A stretch of 48,169 bases of DNA from Burkholderiaceae bacterium (lineage in GTDB: Bacteria > Pseudomonadota > Gammaproteobacteria > Burkholderiales > Burkholderiaceae_C), in NCBI GenBank assembly GCA_025458585.1, contig JALOSD010000012.1, positions 1 to 48,169 of the forward strand, read 5' to 3'. The notes below the pieces were generated by a model. It searched no databases. It saw nothing but the letters and a program-made list of their open reading frames with translations, and was not told where the DNA came from. A program made the position numbers and the translations under genes. Below are positions 17,970 to 29,734 of the stretch, in pieces; the first letter of the stretch is position 1, and the number at the start of each line of letters is the position of its first letter.

Positions 17970-19850
17970 TCAGGTCGCCAGCAGGCGGTTGACGCGCCGC
18001 ACGTAGGCCGCCGGATCGTCGAGCTGCCCGCCCTCGGCGAGCCAGGCCTGATCGAACAGGATGTGCGCGAGGTCGTCGAAGCGCTCGCTGCCTTCGGGTG
18101 CATCGAGCCGCTTGACCAGCGCGTGCTCGGGGTTCACTTCGAGGATCGGCAGCGACTTCGGCGCCTGCTGGCCCGCCTGCTTGAGCAGCCGCGCCAGGTG
18201 CGCGCTCATGTCGCCCTCGTCGACGACGATGCACGCCGGCGACTCGACGAGCCGCGTCGTCACGCGCACGTCCTTCGCGCGGTCCTTCAGCACCGACCTC
18301 AGCCGCTCGAGCAGCGGCTTGACCGCCTCGGCGGCCTGCTCGGCCTGCTTCTTCTCCTCGTCGTCTTGCAGCTTGCCGAGGTCGACCGCGCCCTTGGCGA
18401 CGCTTTGCAGCGGCCTGCCGTCGAACTCGTACAGGTGCGCGAGCATCCACTCGTCGACGCGGTCGACGAGCAGCAGCACCTCGATGCCCTTCTTGCGGAA
18501 GATCTCGAGCTGCGGGCTCGCCTTGGCCGCGGCCAGGCTGTCGGCGGTGACGTAGTAGATCGCCTCCTGGCCGTCCTTCATGCGGCTCACGTAGTCGGCG
18601 AAGCTCACACCGTCGTCGGCCTGCGTCGAGGCGAAGCGCAGCAGCCTGGCGAGCCGCTCCTGGTTGGCGTGGTCCTCGCCGAGACCTTCCTTCAGCACGG
18701 CGCCGAACTCGGTCCAGAACGCGGTGTACTTGTCCTTCTGGTTCTCGGCGACGTCCTCGAGCATGCCCAGCACGCGCTTCGTGCAACCCTCGCGGATGGC
18801 CTTCACGTCGCGGCTTTCCTGCAGCAGCTCGCGGCTGACGTTCAGCGGCAGGTCGGCCGAGTCGATCACGCCCTTGACGAAGCGCAGGTACGTCGGCATC
18901 AGCGCCTGCGCGTCGTCCATGATGAACACGCGCTTGACGTACAGCTTCACGCCGCCGTGCTTGTCGCGGTTCCACAGGTCGAACGGCGCCTTCGCCGGCA
19001 CGTACAGCAGCTGCGTGTACTCGCTGCGGCCCTCGACGCGGTTGTGCGTGTAGGCCAGCGGCGCCTCGCTGTCGTAGCTGATCTGCTTGTAGAACTCCTG
19101 GTACTGGGCGTCGGTGATCTCGCTCTTGGCGCGCGTCCACAGCGCGGCGGCCTTGTTGACGGTCTCCCACTCGTCCTTCGGCACGTACTCGCCCTTGTCC
19201 TGGTCCCACTCCTCCTTCTTCATCAGGATGGGCAGCGAGATGTGGTCGGAGTACTTGCCGATGATCGACTTGAGCTTCCAGGCCTTGGCGAACTCCTCCT
19301 CGCCGTCGCGCAGGTGCAGGATGACGTCGGTGCCGCGCTGCTTGCGCGTGATCGGCTCGACGTCGAACTCGCCGCTGCCGTCGCTCGTCCAGCGCACGCC
19401 CTCCTCGTGCTCGAGGCCCGCGCGGCGCGACTCGACCGTGATGCGGTCGGCGACGATGAAGCCCGAGTAGAAGCCGACGCCGAACTGGCCGATCAGGTTG
19501 GCGTCCTTCTTCTGCTCGCCCTCGAGCTTCGACAGGAACTCGCGCGTGCCGCTCCTGGCGATCGTGCCCAGGTGCTGCACCGCCTCCTCGGCGCTCATGC
19601 CGATGCCGTTGTCGCGGATCGTCAGCGTCTTCGCCGCCGGGTCGAAGAAGACCCGGATCTCGAGGTTCGGCGCGTCCTCGTAGAGGTCGCTGCGGTTCAG
19701 CGCCTCGAAGCGCAGCTTGTCGCAGGCGTCGCTCGCGTTGGAGACCAGCTCGCGCAGGAAGATCTCCTTGTTCGAGTACAGCGAGTGGGTGACGAGGTGC
19801 AGGATCTGCTTGACCTCGGCCTGGAAGGACAGGGTTTGCTTGTCGCTCAT
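17970..19850 (-). CDS. htpG: Molecular chaperone HtpG (Hsp90)
   Basis: [42 protein letters not shown]...[15 protein letters not shown]. Confidence 0.98.
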   Translation of the reverse strand: MSDKQTLSFQAEVKQILHLVTHSLYSNKEIFLRELVSNASDACDKLRFEALNRSDLYEDAPNLEIRVFFDPAAKTLTIRDNGIGMSAEEAVQHLGTIARSGTREFLSKLEGEQKKDANLIGQFGVGFYSGFIVADRITVESRRAGLEHEEGVRWTSDGSGEFDVEPITRKQRGTDVILHLRDGEEEFAKAWKLKSIIGKYSDHISLPILMKKEEWDQDKGEYVPKDEWETVNKAAALWTRAKSEITDAQYQEFYKQISYDSEAPLAYTHNRVEGRSEYTQLLYVPAKAPFDLWNRDKHGGVKLYVKRVFIMDDAQALMPTYLRFVKGVIDSADLPLNVSRELLQESRDVKAIREGCTKRVLGMLEDVAENQKDKYTAFWTEFGAVLKEGLGEDHANQERLARLLRFASTQADDGVSFADYVSRMKDGQEAIYYVTADSLAAAKASPQLEIFRKKGIEVLLLVDRVDEWMLAHLYEFDGRPLQSVAKGAVDLGKLQDDEEKKQAEQAAEAVKPLLERLRSVLKDRAKDVRVTTRLVESPACIVVDEGDMSAHLARLLKQAGQQAPKSLPILEVNPEHALVKRLDAPEGSERFDDLAHILFDQAWLAEGGQLDDPAAYVRRVNRLLAT

Positions 19851-19941
19851 CGTCGTGTTCGGGTGTCAGGCGGCGCCCCCGCGCCGGCGCGCAGGAGATG
19901 GGGACGCCGCGACGGGCTTCAAGAGCCCCGGCGCGGCGCGG

Positions 19942-20217
19942 TCAGAGAACCACCTTGACCATCGGGTGCGTGCTGAGCGTGCGGTACAGCTCGTCGAGCT
20001 GCTCGCGGCTGGTCGCGGTGACCGTCACCGTCAGGCCCAGGTAGTTGCCGCCGCGGCTCGGGCGCTCCTCGACGGTGGCCGGGTCGAAGCCGGGGTCGAA
20101 ACGTTGCACGACCTGCACGATCGCGGCGCGGAAGCCCTCGACGTGCGCGCCCATCACCTTGATCGGGAACGCGCTCGGGTACTCGATCAGACTCTGCTCG
20201 GGGGGGATCTCGCGCAT
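19942..20217 (-). CDS. DUF493 / YbeD family protein
   Basis: SLIEYPSAFPIKVMGAHVEGFRAAIVQVVQRFDPGFDPATVEERPSRGGNYLGLTVTVTATSREQLDELYRTLSTHPMVKVVL. Confidence 0.9.
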   Translation of the reverse strand: MREIPPEQSLIEYPSAFPIKVMGAHVEGFRAAIVQVVQRFDPGFDPATVEERPSRGGNYLGLTVTVTATSREQLDELYRTLSTHPMVKVVL

Positions 20218-20238
20218 CCGGCGGCGCCTTGCGGCGGG

Positions 20239-21132
20239 TCAGAGGGATTGTTCGAGCTTGGCGCGCTGGTACGCCTCGTACAGCCTGGCGTAGACCGGCC
20301 CCGGCTTGCCGCGCAGCGCACCGTGGCCGACGGGCTCGCCGTCGATCTTCGTCACCGGCAGCACTTCCTTCGTCGCCGAGCTGAGCAGCACCTCGTCCGC
20401 CGCGCGCACGTCGGCCTCGCTGATCGGGCGCAGGTTGTAGGCGATGCCTTCCTCCTCGCACAACTCCTTCAGCAACTCATAGCGAATGCCCTCGAGCACA
20501 TGCTCGCTCTTCGGCGGACCGAGCAGCGCGCCCTCGTGCACGACCCAGACGTTGCTCGCCGCCGCTTCGGTCAACCAGCCGTCGCGGAACAGGATCGTCT
20601 CGATCGCGCCCTGGTCGGCCGAGATCTGGCGCGCCAGCACGGCGCCGAGCAGGCTGGTGCTCTTGATGTCGCCGCGCTCCCAGCGGAAGTCGACCGCCGT
20701 CGTGCAGGCGACGCCGTGATGCCGCTGCTCGGCACTCGCCGGCTTCATCGGGTTGGCCATCATGAACACGGTGGGCTCGATGTCCGGCGGCATCACGTGG
20801 TCGCGCGGTGCGACGCCGCGCGTGACCTGCAGGTAGACGAGCTGGTCGACGGCGCCGGTGCGCTCGTGCAGCGAGTCGACGAGGCGGCGGCTGCGCTCGA
20901 GCCACTCGCCGCGCGTCGCCGGCGCCGCGATGCGCACCTTCGCCAGGCTACGCTCGAGCCGCGCCATGTGCTCGGCGAAGCGGAACAGCCGCCGGCCGTA
21001 GACCGGGAGCACCTCGTAGACACCGTCGCCGAAGATGAAGCCGCGGTCGAGCACGCTGACCTTGGCCTCGCTCAGGCGCTGGTAGTGACCGTTGAGGAAG
21101 CAGAGGTCGTCGGGCAGGGTCGGGGCGGGCAT
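20239..21132 (-). CDS. D-amino-acid aminotransferase (class IV PLP enzyme)
   Basis: FLNGHYQRLSEAKVSVLDRGFIFGDGVYEVLPVYGRRLFRFAEH...LTEAAASNVWVVHEGALLGPPKSEHVLEGIRYELL. Confidence 0.93.
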   Translation of the reverse strand: MPAPTLPDDLCFLNGHYQRLSEAKVSVLDRGFIFGDGVYEVLPVYGRRLFRFAEHMARLERSLAKVRIAAPATRGEWLERSRRLVDSLHERTGAVDQLVYLQVTRGVAPRDHVMPPDIEPTVFMMANPMKPASAEQRHHGVACTTAVDFRWERGDIKSTSLLGAVLARQISADQGAIETILFRDGWLTEAAASNVWVVHEGALLGPPKSEHVLEGIRYELLKELCEEEGIAYNLRPISEADVRAADEVLLSSATKEVLPVTKIDGEPVGHGALRGKPGPVYARLYEAYQRAKLEQSL

Positions 21133-21162
21133 GGCGGGCCTTCTCGTCGGCGGGCGGTCAGC

Positions 21163-22353
21163 TTAACGGATCCACAGCCGCAGCGCATCCCAGGCGCGGC
21201 CGACGAGGCCTGCCTCGGGCACGGCATCGAGCACGACGAGCGGCACCTCGCCCACCGGCGCGCCGGCGGCGGTCATGATCTGCAGCGTGCCCACGCGCTG
21301 GCCCTTGGCCAGCGGCGCGACGAGCGGGTCGACGCGATTGATGCTGGTGCGCAGCCGGCTCGCCTCGCCGCGCGGCACCGCGAGCACGACGTCGCGCTCG
21401 GCGCCGAGCCTGGCCTGCGGCTGCGCGCCCTTCCAGACCTCGGGGCTGACGATCGCCGCGCCGCCGTCGAACAGCTTGATGGCGTCGAACGCGGCGTAGC
21501 CCCAGTTCAGCAGCTTCTGGCTCTCGTTGGCGCGCGCCTCGCGCGAGTCGGTGCCCATCACGACGCTGAGCAGCCGCCGCTTGCCCGGCGTGTTGCCGCC
21601 GGGGCCGAGGTTCGGGAAGTCGCGGTTCGCGCTCGCGACGAGGCAGTAGCCGGCGGCCGCCGTGTAACCGGTCTTCATGCCGTCGACCGTCGGGTCGCGG
21701 CGCAGCAGCAGGTTGCGGTTGTCCTGCCGGATGCGGTTGTACGTGTACTCGCGGATCGAGTAGTAGCGGTAGTGCTCGGGGAAGTCCTGGATCACCTTCG
21801 ACGCGATCACGGCGATGTCGCGCGGGCTCGAGCGGTGTCCGGGCTCGGTCATCCCGGTAACGTTGCGGAACTCGGTGTTCTTCAGCCCCCAGGCCTGCGC
21901 CTGGCGGTTCATCAGCGCGACGAAGCCCTCGACCGAGCCGGCGACGCCCTCAGCGAGCGCGACCGACGCGTCGTTGCCCGACTGCACGATCATGCCGTGC
22001 AGCAGCTCGTCGACGGTGGGCGTCATCGTCGGGTTGATGAACATCAGCGACGGGTCGCCCTTGCGCTCGTCCCACGCGCGCTGGCTGACCGGCAGCGTCT
22101 GCTCGAGCGTGAGCTTCTTGTCGCGCAGCGCCGTGAAGACGACGTACGCCGTCATCAGCTTCGTCAGCGACGCCGGGTCTGCTGGCGCGTCGGCGTCGCG
22201 CTCGGCGAGCGTCTGGCCAGTGGTCAGGTCGAGCAGCACGTACTGGCGCGCCGCGATCTCGGGTGGCGACACCGGCTGCGCCCGCGCGACGGCGAACACG
22301 AGCGACAGCGACAGCAGGATGGCGAACAGACGGAAGGCAGGCAGACGGTTCAT
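21163..22353 (-). CDS. dacC: D-alanyl-D-alanine carboxypeptidase (PBP5/6 type)
   Basis: DADAPADPASLTKLMTAYVVF (SxxK), MIVQSGNDASVALAE (SxN), VDGMKTGYTAAAGYCL (KTG). Confidence 0.93.
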   Translation of the reverse strand: MNRLPAFRLFAILLSLSLVFAVARAQPVSPPEIAARQYVLLDLTTGQTLAERDADAPADPASLTKLMTAYVVFTALRDKKLTLEQTLPVSQRAWDERKGDPSLMFINPTMTPTVDELLHGMIVQSGNDASVALAEGVAGSVEGFVALMNRQAQAWGLKNTEFRNVTGMTEPGHRSSPRDIAVIASKVIQDFPEHYRYYSIREYTYNRIRQDNRNLLLRRDPTVDGMKTGYTAAAGYCLVASANRDFPNLGPGGNTPGKRRLLSVVMGTDSREARANESQKLLNWGYAAFDAIKLFDGGAAIVSPEVWKGAQPQARLGAERDVVLAVPRGEASRLRTSINRVDPLVAPLAKGQRVGTLQIMTAAGAPVGEVPLVVLDAVPEAGLVGRAWDALRLWIR

Positions 22354-22405
22354 CGATTGGGGCAGGGAACGGAAGCGGATCGCCCGGCACGACCGGGCGC
22401 GGAGC

Positions 22406-23038
22406 TCATGCGGCGAACGAGCGCACCACCAGCGACTTGAGCAGCGGCAGCTGGCCGTGGAAGAAGTGGCCGACGCCGGGCACGACGACGACGGGCAGCG
22501 ACTGCGACCGCGCCCAGTCGAGCGTGGCCGCGAGCGGCACCACGTCGTCGGCCTCGCCGTGGATCACGAGCGTATGTTCGGGTACCGGGGCGACGTCGAA
22601 GTTCCCCGTGGCCGGCGCGACGAGCACGAGCCGCTGCGCCGGCGGCTGCAGGCGCGCGGCGGCCTGCGACGCGACGTAGCCGCCGAACGAGAAGCCGCCG
22701 AGCGCGAACGGCAGCGTCGGATCGCGCACGGCGGCGATCACCGCGAGCGCGTCGTCGACCTCGCCGCGTCCGCCGTCCCAGTGGCCCTGCGACGCACCGA
22801 CGCCGCGGAAGTTGAAGCGCACGGTGCGCCAGCCGACCTGTCGCAGCGCGCGCGCGAGCGTCTGCACGACCTTGTTGTCCATCGTGCCGCCGTGCAGCGG
22901 GTGCGGGTGGCACAGCACCGCGACGCCGCGCGGCGGCACGTCGTGCGCGGGCGGCTCGTCGAGCGCGCACTCGATCGCCCCGGCCGGGCCGGCCACCGCC
23001 AGCCGCTGCGTGAGCGCGTTCACGTGCGCGACGCTCAA
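22406..23038 (-). CDS. Alpha/beta hydrolase
   Basis: VAVLCHPHPLHGGTMDNKVVQTLARAL...FALGGFSFGGYVASQ...HTLVIHGEADDVVPL...VVVPGVGHFFHGQL. Confidence 0.88.
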   Translation of the reverse strand: MSVAHVNALTQRLAVAGPAGAIECALDEPPAHDVPPRGVAVLCHPHPLHGGTMDNKVVQTLARALRQVGWRTVRFNFRGVGASQGHWDGGRGEVDDALAVIAAVRDPTLPFALGGFSFGGYVASQAAARLQPPAQRLVLVAPATGNFDVAPVPEHTLVIHGEADDVVPLAATLDWARSQSLPVVVVPGVGHFFHGQLPLLKSLVVRSFAA

Positions 23039-23361
23039 CGACCCACGCCGGGCGGCAGCAGCAGGCGCTCGACGACGCGGCCGTCCTTCAGGTGCGCGTC
23101 AACGATCTCGTCGATGTCGGCGTGGTCGACGTAGCTGTACCAGACCGCCTCGGGGTAGACAACCGCCACCGGCCCGCCGGCGCAGCGGTCGAGGCAGCCG
23201 GCCCGGTTGACGCGAACCTTGCCCGGGCCGGCGAGCCCGGCCGCCTTCACGCGCGCCTTGCAGCGCTCGAACGCAGACTGCGCGTCGTGCTGCGCGCAGC
23301 AGGCCTCGCCACCGTCGCGCTGGTTCAGGCAGAAGAAGATGTGGCGCTCGTAGTAGCTCAT
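23035..23361 (-). CDS. (2Fe-2S) ferredoxin domain-containing protein
   Basis: MSYYERHIFFCLNQRDGGEACCAQHDAQ...VRVNRAGCLDRCAGGPVAVVYPEAVWYSYVD, thioredoxin-like ferredoxin Cys pattern; ATGA overlap with hydrolase gene. Confidence 0.92.
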   Translation of the reverse strand: MSYYERHIFFCLNQRDGGEACCAQHDAQSAFERCKARVKAAGLAGPGKVRVNRAGCLDRCAGGPVAVVYPEAVWYSYVDHADIDEIVDAHLKDGRVVERLLLPPGVGR

Positions 23362-23385
23362 CGTGGCCGGGATTGTAGGCAAGGG

Positions 23386-24495
23386 TCAACCCGCATCCGG
23401 GCGGCCAAGCCTGGACAGCAGCCACGCCATCGCCACGTAGGGCCACAGCCAGCCGACCCACTGCGCGAGGCCGTGGAAGCGGATGAAGCGGCCCTGCTGC
23501 CAGGCCTGCAGGCTCAGCGCGTGGTACGGGTCCGCCGGCGCGGTCGCGACGACGGCCACGAGCGCCGTCAGCGCGACGAGCCCGAGCCCGGCCGCCAGAC
23601 GGCGTGGTGCCGCCGCGCACAGCAGCGCGAGCGCGAGGCCGCCGGCGAGGCCGGGGCCGGTGGCCGACGTCCACCACGCGAGGGCGTTCTCGGGGCCGAA
23701 GTTCAGCGCCGTCGACAGCGCCGTCGTCGCGATAGCGACCACGGCGGCACCGACGGCGAGCCCGACGCGCTGCCACCCCGGGTGCGCCACCGCGTAGGCG
23801 ACGAGGCAGGGCGCGAGCAGACCGAGCGCGATGGCGAGCGCCTCGCCGAGGCGCGACAGCGGCCGCCCGGCTCCGGCGGGCGCGAGGAACGGCACCGCGG
23901 CGTCGGCCCACGGCGTGCCGTCGAGCAGCGCGAGCGCGAAGGCACGCGCCTCGTCCCAGACCTGCCCGAGGCCCAGCGGCACCGGTGGCGGAAACAGCAG
24001 GCCCACGGGCCACAGCAACAGCAGCGCGATCGCGCCCGCGCTGCTGCGCACGAAGAGTCGGTCGCGCAGCGTCTGCCAGCGCTCGAGCCCGCCGAGCGCG
24101 TGCACCGCGAGCGCGAGCAGCGCGCCGAGCAGCGCGCCGGCAACGTTGAGCGTGAAGTCGAGCAGCGACGGCACGCGCGCGGGCGTCCACTGCTGCACGA
24201 CCTCGAGCGCGTACGACAGCGTGGCGGCGAGCGCCACCGCGAGCGCGAGCGCGGCGATGCGCCCAGCGCCGCCTCGCACCGCGGCGACACACAGCAGCGC
24301 GCCGAGCGGCAGGTAGCCGAGGACGTTCGACACGATGTCGAAGCTCGGGAACCACGCTGGCCATGGCAGCGCGAGCACCGGCGGCAACCCGCCGCGCGGC
24401 AGCCGCCAGCCGGTCGCCGGATACAGGCTCGCGTAGACGATCAGCGCCGCGTAGGCGAGCGCGAGCCAGGTGGCCGAACTGCGCGTGCGCGCCAT
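23386..24495 (-). CDS. VanZ family membrane protein
   Basis: LALAYAALIVYASLYPATGWR...FDIVSNVLGYLPLGALLCVA...EVVQQWTPARVPSLLDFTLNVAGALLG. Confidence 0.88.
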   Translation of the reverse strand: MARTRSSATWLALAYAALIVYASLYPATGWRLPRGGLPPVLALPWPAWFPSFDIVSNVLGYLPLGALLCVAAVRGGAGRIAALALAVALAATLSYALEVVQQWTPARVPSLLDFTLNVAGALLGALLALAVHALGGLERWQTLRDRLFVRSSAGAIALLLLWPVGLLFPPPVPLGLGQVWDEARAFALALLDGTPWADAAVPFLAPAGAGRPLSRLGEALAIALGLLAPCLVAYAVAHPGWQRVGLAVGAAVVAIATTALSTALNFGPENALAWWTSATGPGLAGGLALALLCAAAPRRLAAGLGLVALTALVAVVATAPADPYHALSLQAWQQGRFIRFHGLAQWVGWLWPYVAMAWLLSRLGRPDAG

Positions 24496-24505
24496 CGTCG
24501 CCGCG

Positions 24506-24946
24506 TCAGAACGGCTTGACGACGACCAGCACGACGATGGCGATGAACAGCAGCACCGTGATCTCGTTGAACACGCGGTACCAGCGGTGGCTGCGCCGGT
24601 TGGCCGAGCGTTCGAAGTCGCCGAGCAGGCGCCGGCACCAGACGTGATAGCCGAGCACGGCGACGACGCCGGCGAGCTTGGCGTGCATCCAGCCCTGGTC
24701 GGCGCCGAGACCGACGCCGTAGCCGAGCCACAGCACGAGGCCGAGCACGACGGCGGGCACCATCAGCAGCGTCGCGAAGCGGTAGAGCTTGCGCGACATC
24801 AGCAGCAGCCGCTCGCGCTCGGCGTGGCTGTCGGGCGCCACCATCGCCAGGTTGACGTAAAGCCGCGGCAGGTAGAACAGGCCCGCGAACCAGCTCGCGA
24901 CGAACACAATGTGGAACGCCTTGATCCAGAGATACGCCGAACTCAT
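24506..24946 (-). CDS. hemJ: CopD/HemJ family membrane protein (protoporphyrinogen oxidase HemJ)
   Basis: MSSAYLWIKAFHIVFVASWFAGLFYLPRLYVN...HAKLAGVVAVLGYHVWCRR...RWYRVFNEITVLLFIAIVVLVVVKPF. Confidence 0.88.
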   Translation of the reverse strand: MSSAYLWIKAFHIVFVASWFAGLFYLPRLYVNLAMVAPDSHAERERLLLMSRKLYRFATLLMVPAVVLGLVLWLGYGVGLGADQGWMHAKLAGVVAVLGYHVWCRRLLGDFERSANRRSHRWYRVFNEITVLLFIAIVVLVVVKPF

Positions 24947-24952
24947 CGCGTC

Positions 24953-24958
24953 ATTATC
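24953..24958 (-). promoter_or_regulatory. Candidate -10 element immediately upstream of hemJ
   Basis: Minus strand reads GATAAT-GACGCG-ATG; no clear -35. Confidence 0.4.
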
Positions 24959-25004
24959 GCGAGCGGCCCGCGTGCCCGCGGCGTGGCGGCGACCCACAAA
25001 GAAA

Positions 25005-25023
25005 CCCCGGCCAAGAACCGGGG
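25005..25023 (-). terminator. Orphan intrinsic terminator on the minus strand, 5' of hemJ
   Basis: Minus strand CCCCGG-TTCTTGG-CCGGGG followed by TTTCTTTG; no annotated minus-strand gene lies upstream of it. Confidence 0.7.
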
Positions 25024-25064
25024 CGGCAAAGCCCGTTCGCGTTGTCGCGGCGAGGCTCCTGCTC

Positions 25065-26242
<1,178 letters not shown>

Positions 26243-26243
<1 letters not shown>

Positions 26244-27328
26244 TGCGCGTCTTCCACATCACGCCCGACCAGTTCTCCGAGCTCGACGCGCTGCCGCAGG
26301 AGTTGCCGGCCACCGGGTTCGTGTGGATCGGCAGCGCGCGGCGCGAGTTCGAGGTCCACGCCGCCGAGATCCAGGCGCGGCTGCAGACCTGGACCGGCTC
26401 GACGCTCGTCGACCTGCACGTCTCAGACCTGCTGAACAACCAGCTGCCGAGTCACTTCGACACGACGTTCGACTACGACCTGCTCGTGTTCCGGCGCCTG
26501 GCCGCCGCCCCCGGCAGCGGCGCGCTCGCCGACGGCAAGCAGGCCACGCGCCGGGCGACGCGCGAGGCGCTCGAGGCGATCGACACCAGCCCGGTGGGCT
26601 TCGCCGTGTTCGACCGCGTGCTCGTCACGGTGCACCCCGCCGACTGCGCGGTGCGCGACTTCTTCGCCGCCCGCCTCGCGCAGCGCGGCCAGGTCGGCGC
26701 CTCGCGCCTGCCCACGAACCCGGCCGACCTGATGCTGCGCATGGTCAACCACATGGTCGACAGCTACCTCGAGCTGCGCCGGCTGCTGTCGCGCCAGCTC
26801 GGCGAGCTGCAGCTCGACCTGCTCAACCCGCGCAGCCACTTCGACGACTGGGCGCTTCTGCTCGACGCGCGCAACCGCCTGCACCTGCTCGAGGACACCT
26901 GCGAGGACCAGAGGAGCGCGGTGCAGGAGTGGATCGACGCGCTCGACGAGTGGCCGGCCGAGGTCGACAAGCAGGCCAAGCGCGAGCGCGAGCTGCTGCG
27001 GCTGCGCTCGCGCGACGTGCTCGAGCACGTCGAGCGCGTGCTCGGCCACGTGCGCCGCCTCGAGCAGTCGATCGAGACCGCGGTGCAGATGCACTTCAGC
27101 GCGCTCGGTCACCGCACGAACAACATCATGCGCACGCTGACGGTGCTCACGGCCATCTTCCTGCCGCTGAACCTGATCACCGGCTTCTTCGGCATGAACT
27201 TCGACTTCCTGCCGCTGATCCACAGCGCCGAGGGCTTCTGGTTGGCGTTCGCGACGATGGTCGTCGTCGGCGTCGGGCTGATCGGGTTCTTCTGGCGCAA
27301 GCGCTACCTCGGCAGCAGCACGCGATGA
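26243..27328 (+). CDS. CorA-type magnesium transporter family protein
   Basis: C-terminal NNIMRTLTVLTAIFLPLNLITGFFGMNFDFLPLI with GMN motif and two TM helices; TGATG overlap with hemB. Confidence 0.93.
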
Positions 27329-28218
27329 CGCTGGCGCCGCGCCAGCTCGCGCTGCTCGTGGGCCTGACGCTGGCGTGGGGGCTGAACTGGCCGGTGATGA
27401 AGCTCGGCGTCACGCACTTCCCGCCGCTGAGCTTTCGCGCCGCGTCGATGCTGCTCGGCCTGCCGGTGCTCGCGGCGGCGCTGTGGTGGCTGAAGGTGCC
27501 TTTCTCCGTGCCGCGCGCGCACTGGCGCGCGCTCGCGGGCCTGACGCTGACGAACATGGTGGTCTGGCACCTGCTCGTGATCCTGTCGGTGCCGCACCTG
27601 AGCTCGGGGCGCGCGGCGATCCTAGGCTACACGATGCCCGTGTTCTCGGCGCTGCTCGGCGCGGCGCTGTTCGGCGAGCGGCTGCGGCCGCGCCAGGCGG
27701 CAGGCGTGGCCGCCGCAGCGCTGGGCGTCGTGCTGCTGCTGTGGCACGAGTTCGACCGCGTGGCCGGCGCGCCGTTCGCCGCCGCGACGATGCTCGTCGC
27801 CGCGGCGACCTGGGCGCTGGGCACGCAGCAGCTGCGGCGCACGACGATCCCGCTGCCGACGCTGACGCTGTCGTTCTGGATGACGGCGGCCACGACGGTG
27901 GTGATGGTCGTCGCCGCCGCGCTCGCCGAGGCCGAGCGCTGGCACTGGCCGAACGCACCGGCCGCGTGGACGATCGCCTACAACGCGGTGCTGATCTTCG
28001 GCTTCGCGCACGCCGCGTGGTTCACGCTGGCGCGCTCGCTGCCGCCGGTGGCCTCGACGTTGTCGGTGATGATGATCCCGGTGCTCGGCACTGCGAGCGG
28101 CGCCCTCGCGCTCGGCGAGACGCTGCACTGGCAGGACGGCGCGGCGGCGGCACTGATGGTGGCCGCGATCGCCTCGGTGCTGTGGCCGCAGCGCGGCGCC
28201 GCTCAGCGCGCCGGGTAG
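27325..28218 (+). CDS. EamA/DMT family transporter
   Basis: [33 protein letters not shown]...[24 protein letters not shown] overlap with the CorA gene. Confidence 0.9.
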   Translation: MTLAPRQLALLVGLTLAWGLNWPVMKLGVTHFPPLSFRAASMLLGLPVLAAALWWLKVPFSVPRAHWRALAGLTLTNMVVWHLLVILSVPHLSSGRAAILGYTMPVFSALLGAALFGERLRPRQAAGVAAAALGVVLLLWHEFDRVAGAPFAAATMLVAAATWALGTQQLRRTTIPLPTLTLSFWMTAATTVVMVVAAALAEAERWHWPNAPAAWTIAYNAVLIFGFAHAAWFTLARSLPPVASTLSVMMIPVLGTASGALALGETLHWQDGAAAALMVAAIASVLWPQRGAAQRAG

Positions 28219-28649
28219 GGGTCGTGCAGCCCGAGCGCGCGCAGGATCTCGCGCTCGCGCCGCTCCATGCGCTGCGCGTCGGCGGCGCGCTCGTGGTCCC
28301 AGCCCTGCGCGTGCAGCGCGCCGTGCACCAGCAGGTGCGCGTAGTGGTCGGCCACCGCCAGCCCGAGCTCGCCCGCCTCCCGCTCAACGACCGGCGCGCA
28401 CAGCACGAGGTCGGCGACGACGACCGGCTCGTGCGCGTAGTCGAAGGTCAGCACGTTCGTCGCGTAGTCCTTCGCGCGGTACTCGCGGTTCAGCCGCCGG
28501 CCCTCGGCCTCGTCGACGATGCGCACCGTCAGCTCGGCCGCGGTGTCGAGCGCCGCGCGCAGCCACCGCGCGACACGGTGACGCGCGAGCAGCGCGCGGT
28601 GTCGAGCGTCGGGCTGCTGCAGCGACAGCGCGAGCGCCGGCGTCCTCAC
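28203..28649 (-). CDS. ybeY: rRNA maturation RNase YbeY
   Basis: [19 protein letters not shown]...[38 protein letters not shown] start overlapping phoH stop (GTGA). Confidence 0.93.
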   Translation of the reverse strand: MRTPALALSLQQPDARHRALLARHRVARWLRAALDTAAELTVRIVDEAEGRRLNREYRAKDYATNVLTFDYAHEPVVVADLVLCAPVVEREAGELGLAVADHYAHLLVHGALHAQGWDHERAADAQRMERREREILRALGLHDPYPAR

Positions 28650-29617
28650 GTCGCCTCGCGCCGCGGCGTCGCCGCGTCGTAGGCCTCGACGATGCGCGCG
28701 ACCAGCGGGTGGCGCACGACGTCGGCGGCGGTGAAGCGCGTGAACGCGATGCCCTTGACCTTCCTGAGCACCTGCTCGGCCTGCACGAGCCCGCTCTCGG
28801 CACCGCGCGGCAGGTCGACCTGGCTCGTGTCGCCGGTGATCACGGCCTTGCTGCCGAAGCCGATGCGCGTGAGGAACATCTTCATCTGCTCGGGCGTCGT
28901 GTTCTGCGCCTCGTCGAGGATCACGAACGCGTGGTTCAGCGTGCGCCCGCGCATGAACGCGAGCGGCGCGATCTCGAGCGTCGCACGCTCGAAGGCCTTG
29001 GTCACGCGGTCGAAGCCCATCAGGTCGTACAGCGCGTCGTACAGCGGGCGCAGGTACGGGTCGACCTTCTGCGCCAGGTCGCCGGGCAGGAAGCCGAGCC
29101 GCTCGCCGGCCTCGACCGCCGGGCGCGTCAGGATGATGCGCTGCACCGCGCTGCGCTCGAGCGCGTCGACGGCGCAGGCCACGGCGAGGAAGGTCTTGCC
29201 GGTGCCCGCAGGGCCGATCCCGAACGTGATGTCGTGGCCGAGGATGTGCTGCAGGTACTTCACCTGGTTCGGCGTGCGCCCGGCGAGGTCGGCGCGGCGC
29301 GTGTGCAGCACGAGCTCGCCGTCCTCGCCGTCGCCGGCCGCGGCAGCCTCGCCGCCGAGCGCGTCGACGAGCGCGAGCTGCAGCGCCTCGGCGCCGATCG
29401 GGCGCCGCGCGCGGTCGTACAGGCGCTGCAGCAGCGCGACCACGCGCTCGGCGACGCCGCGCTCGCCGACGACGCTGAACGCCTCGTGACGGCGCGCGAT
29501 GCGCACGCCGGCCGCGGCCTCGATCGCGCGCAGGTGCTCGTCGAGCGGGCCGCACAGGTGCGCGAGGCGCTGGTTGTCGGCCGGCGTGAAGGCGTGGCGA
29601 AGGGTCACCGAGGGCAT
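28646..29617 (-). CDS. phoH: PhoH family ATPase
   Basis: [21 protein letters not shown]...[20 protein letters not shown]...[33 protein letters not shown]. Confidence 0.95.
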   Translation of the reverse strand: MPSVTLRHAFTPADNQRLAHLCGPLDEHLRAIEAAAGVRIARRHEAFSVVGERGVAERVVALLQRLYDRARRPIGAEALQLALVDALGGEAAAAGDGEDGELVLHTRRADLAGRTPNQVKYLQHILGHDITFGIGPAGTGKTFLAVACAVDALERSAVQRIILTRPAVEAGERLGFLPGDLAQKVDPYLRPLYDALYDLMGFDRVTKAFERATLEIAPLAFMRGRTLNHAFVILDEAQNTTPEQMKMFLTRIGFGSKAVITGDTSQVDLPRGAESGLVQAEQVLRKVKGIAFTRFTAADVVRHPLVARIVEAYDAATPRREAT

Positions 29618-29734
29618 GGACGGGCCGGCTCGGGCCGGCAGCTGACGCGGCGACGCCGCAAACGTCGACATTGTCGCGCCGGCGCGGTGGCGCGGTGGCG
29701 ACGGTGCGCAACGCTTCTGCACAATCGCGCCGCG

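Noticed and set aside
18063-19958. 631-aa plus-strand ORF antisense to htpG
   Set aside because: Mirror-frame artefact of a conserved gene (repetitive RRQAVLRAR-type composition, no recognisable domain).
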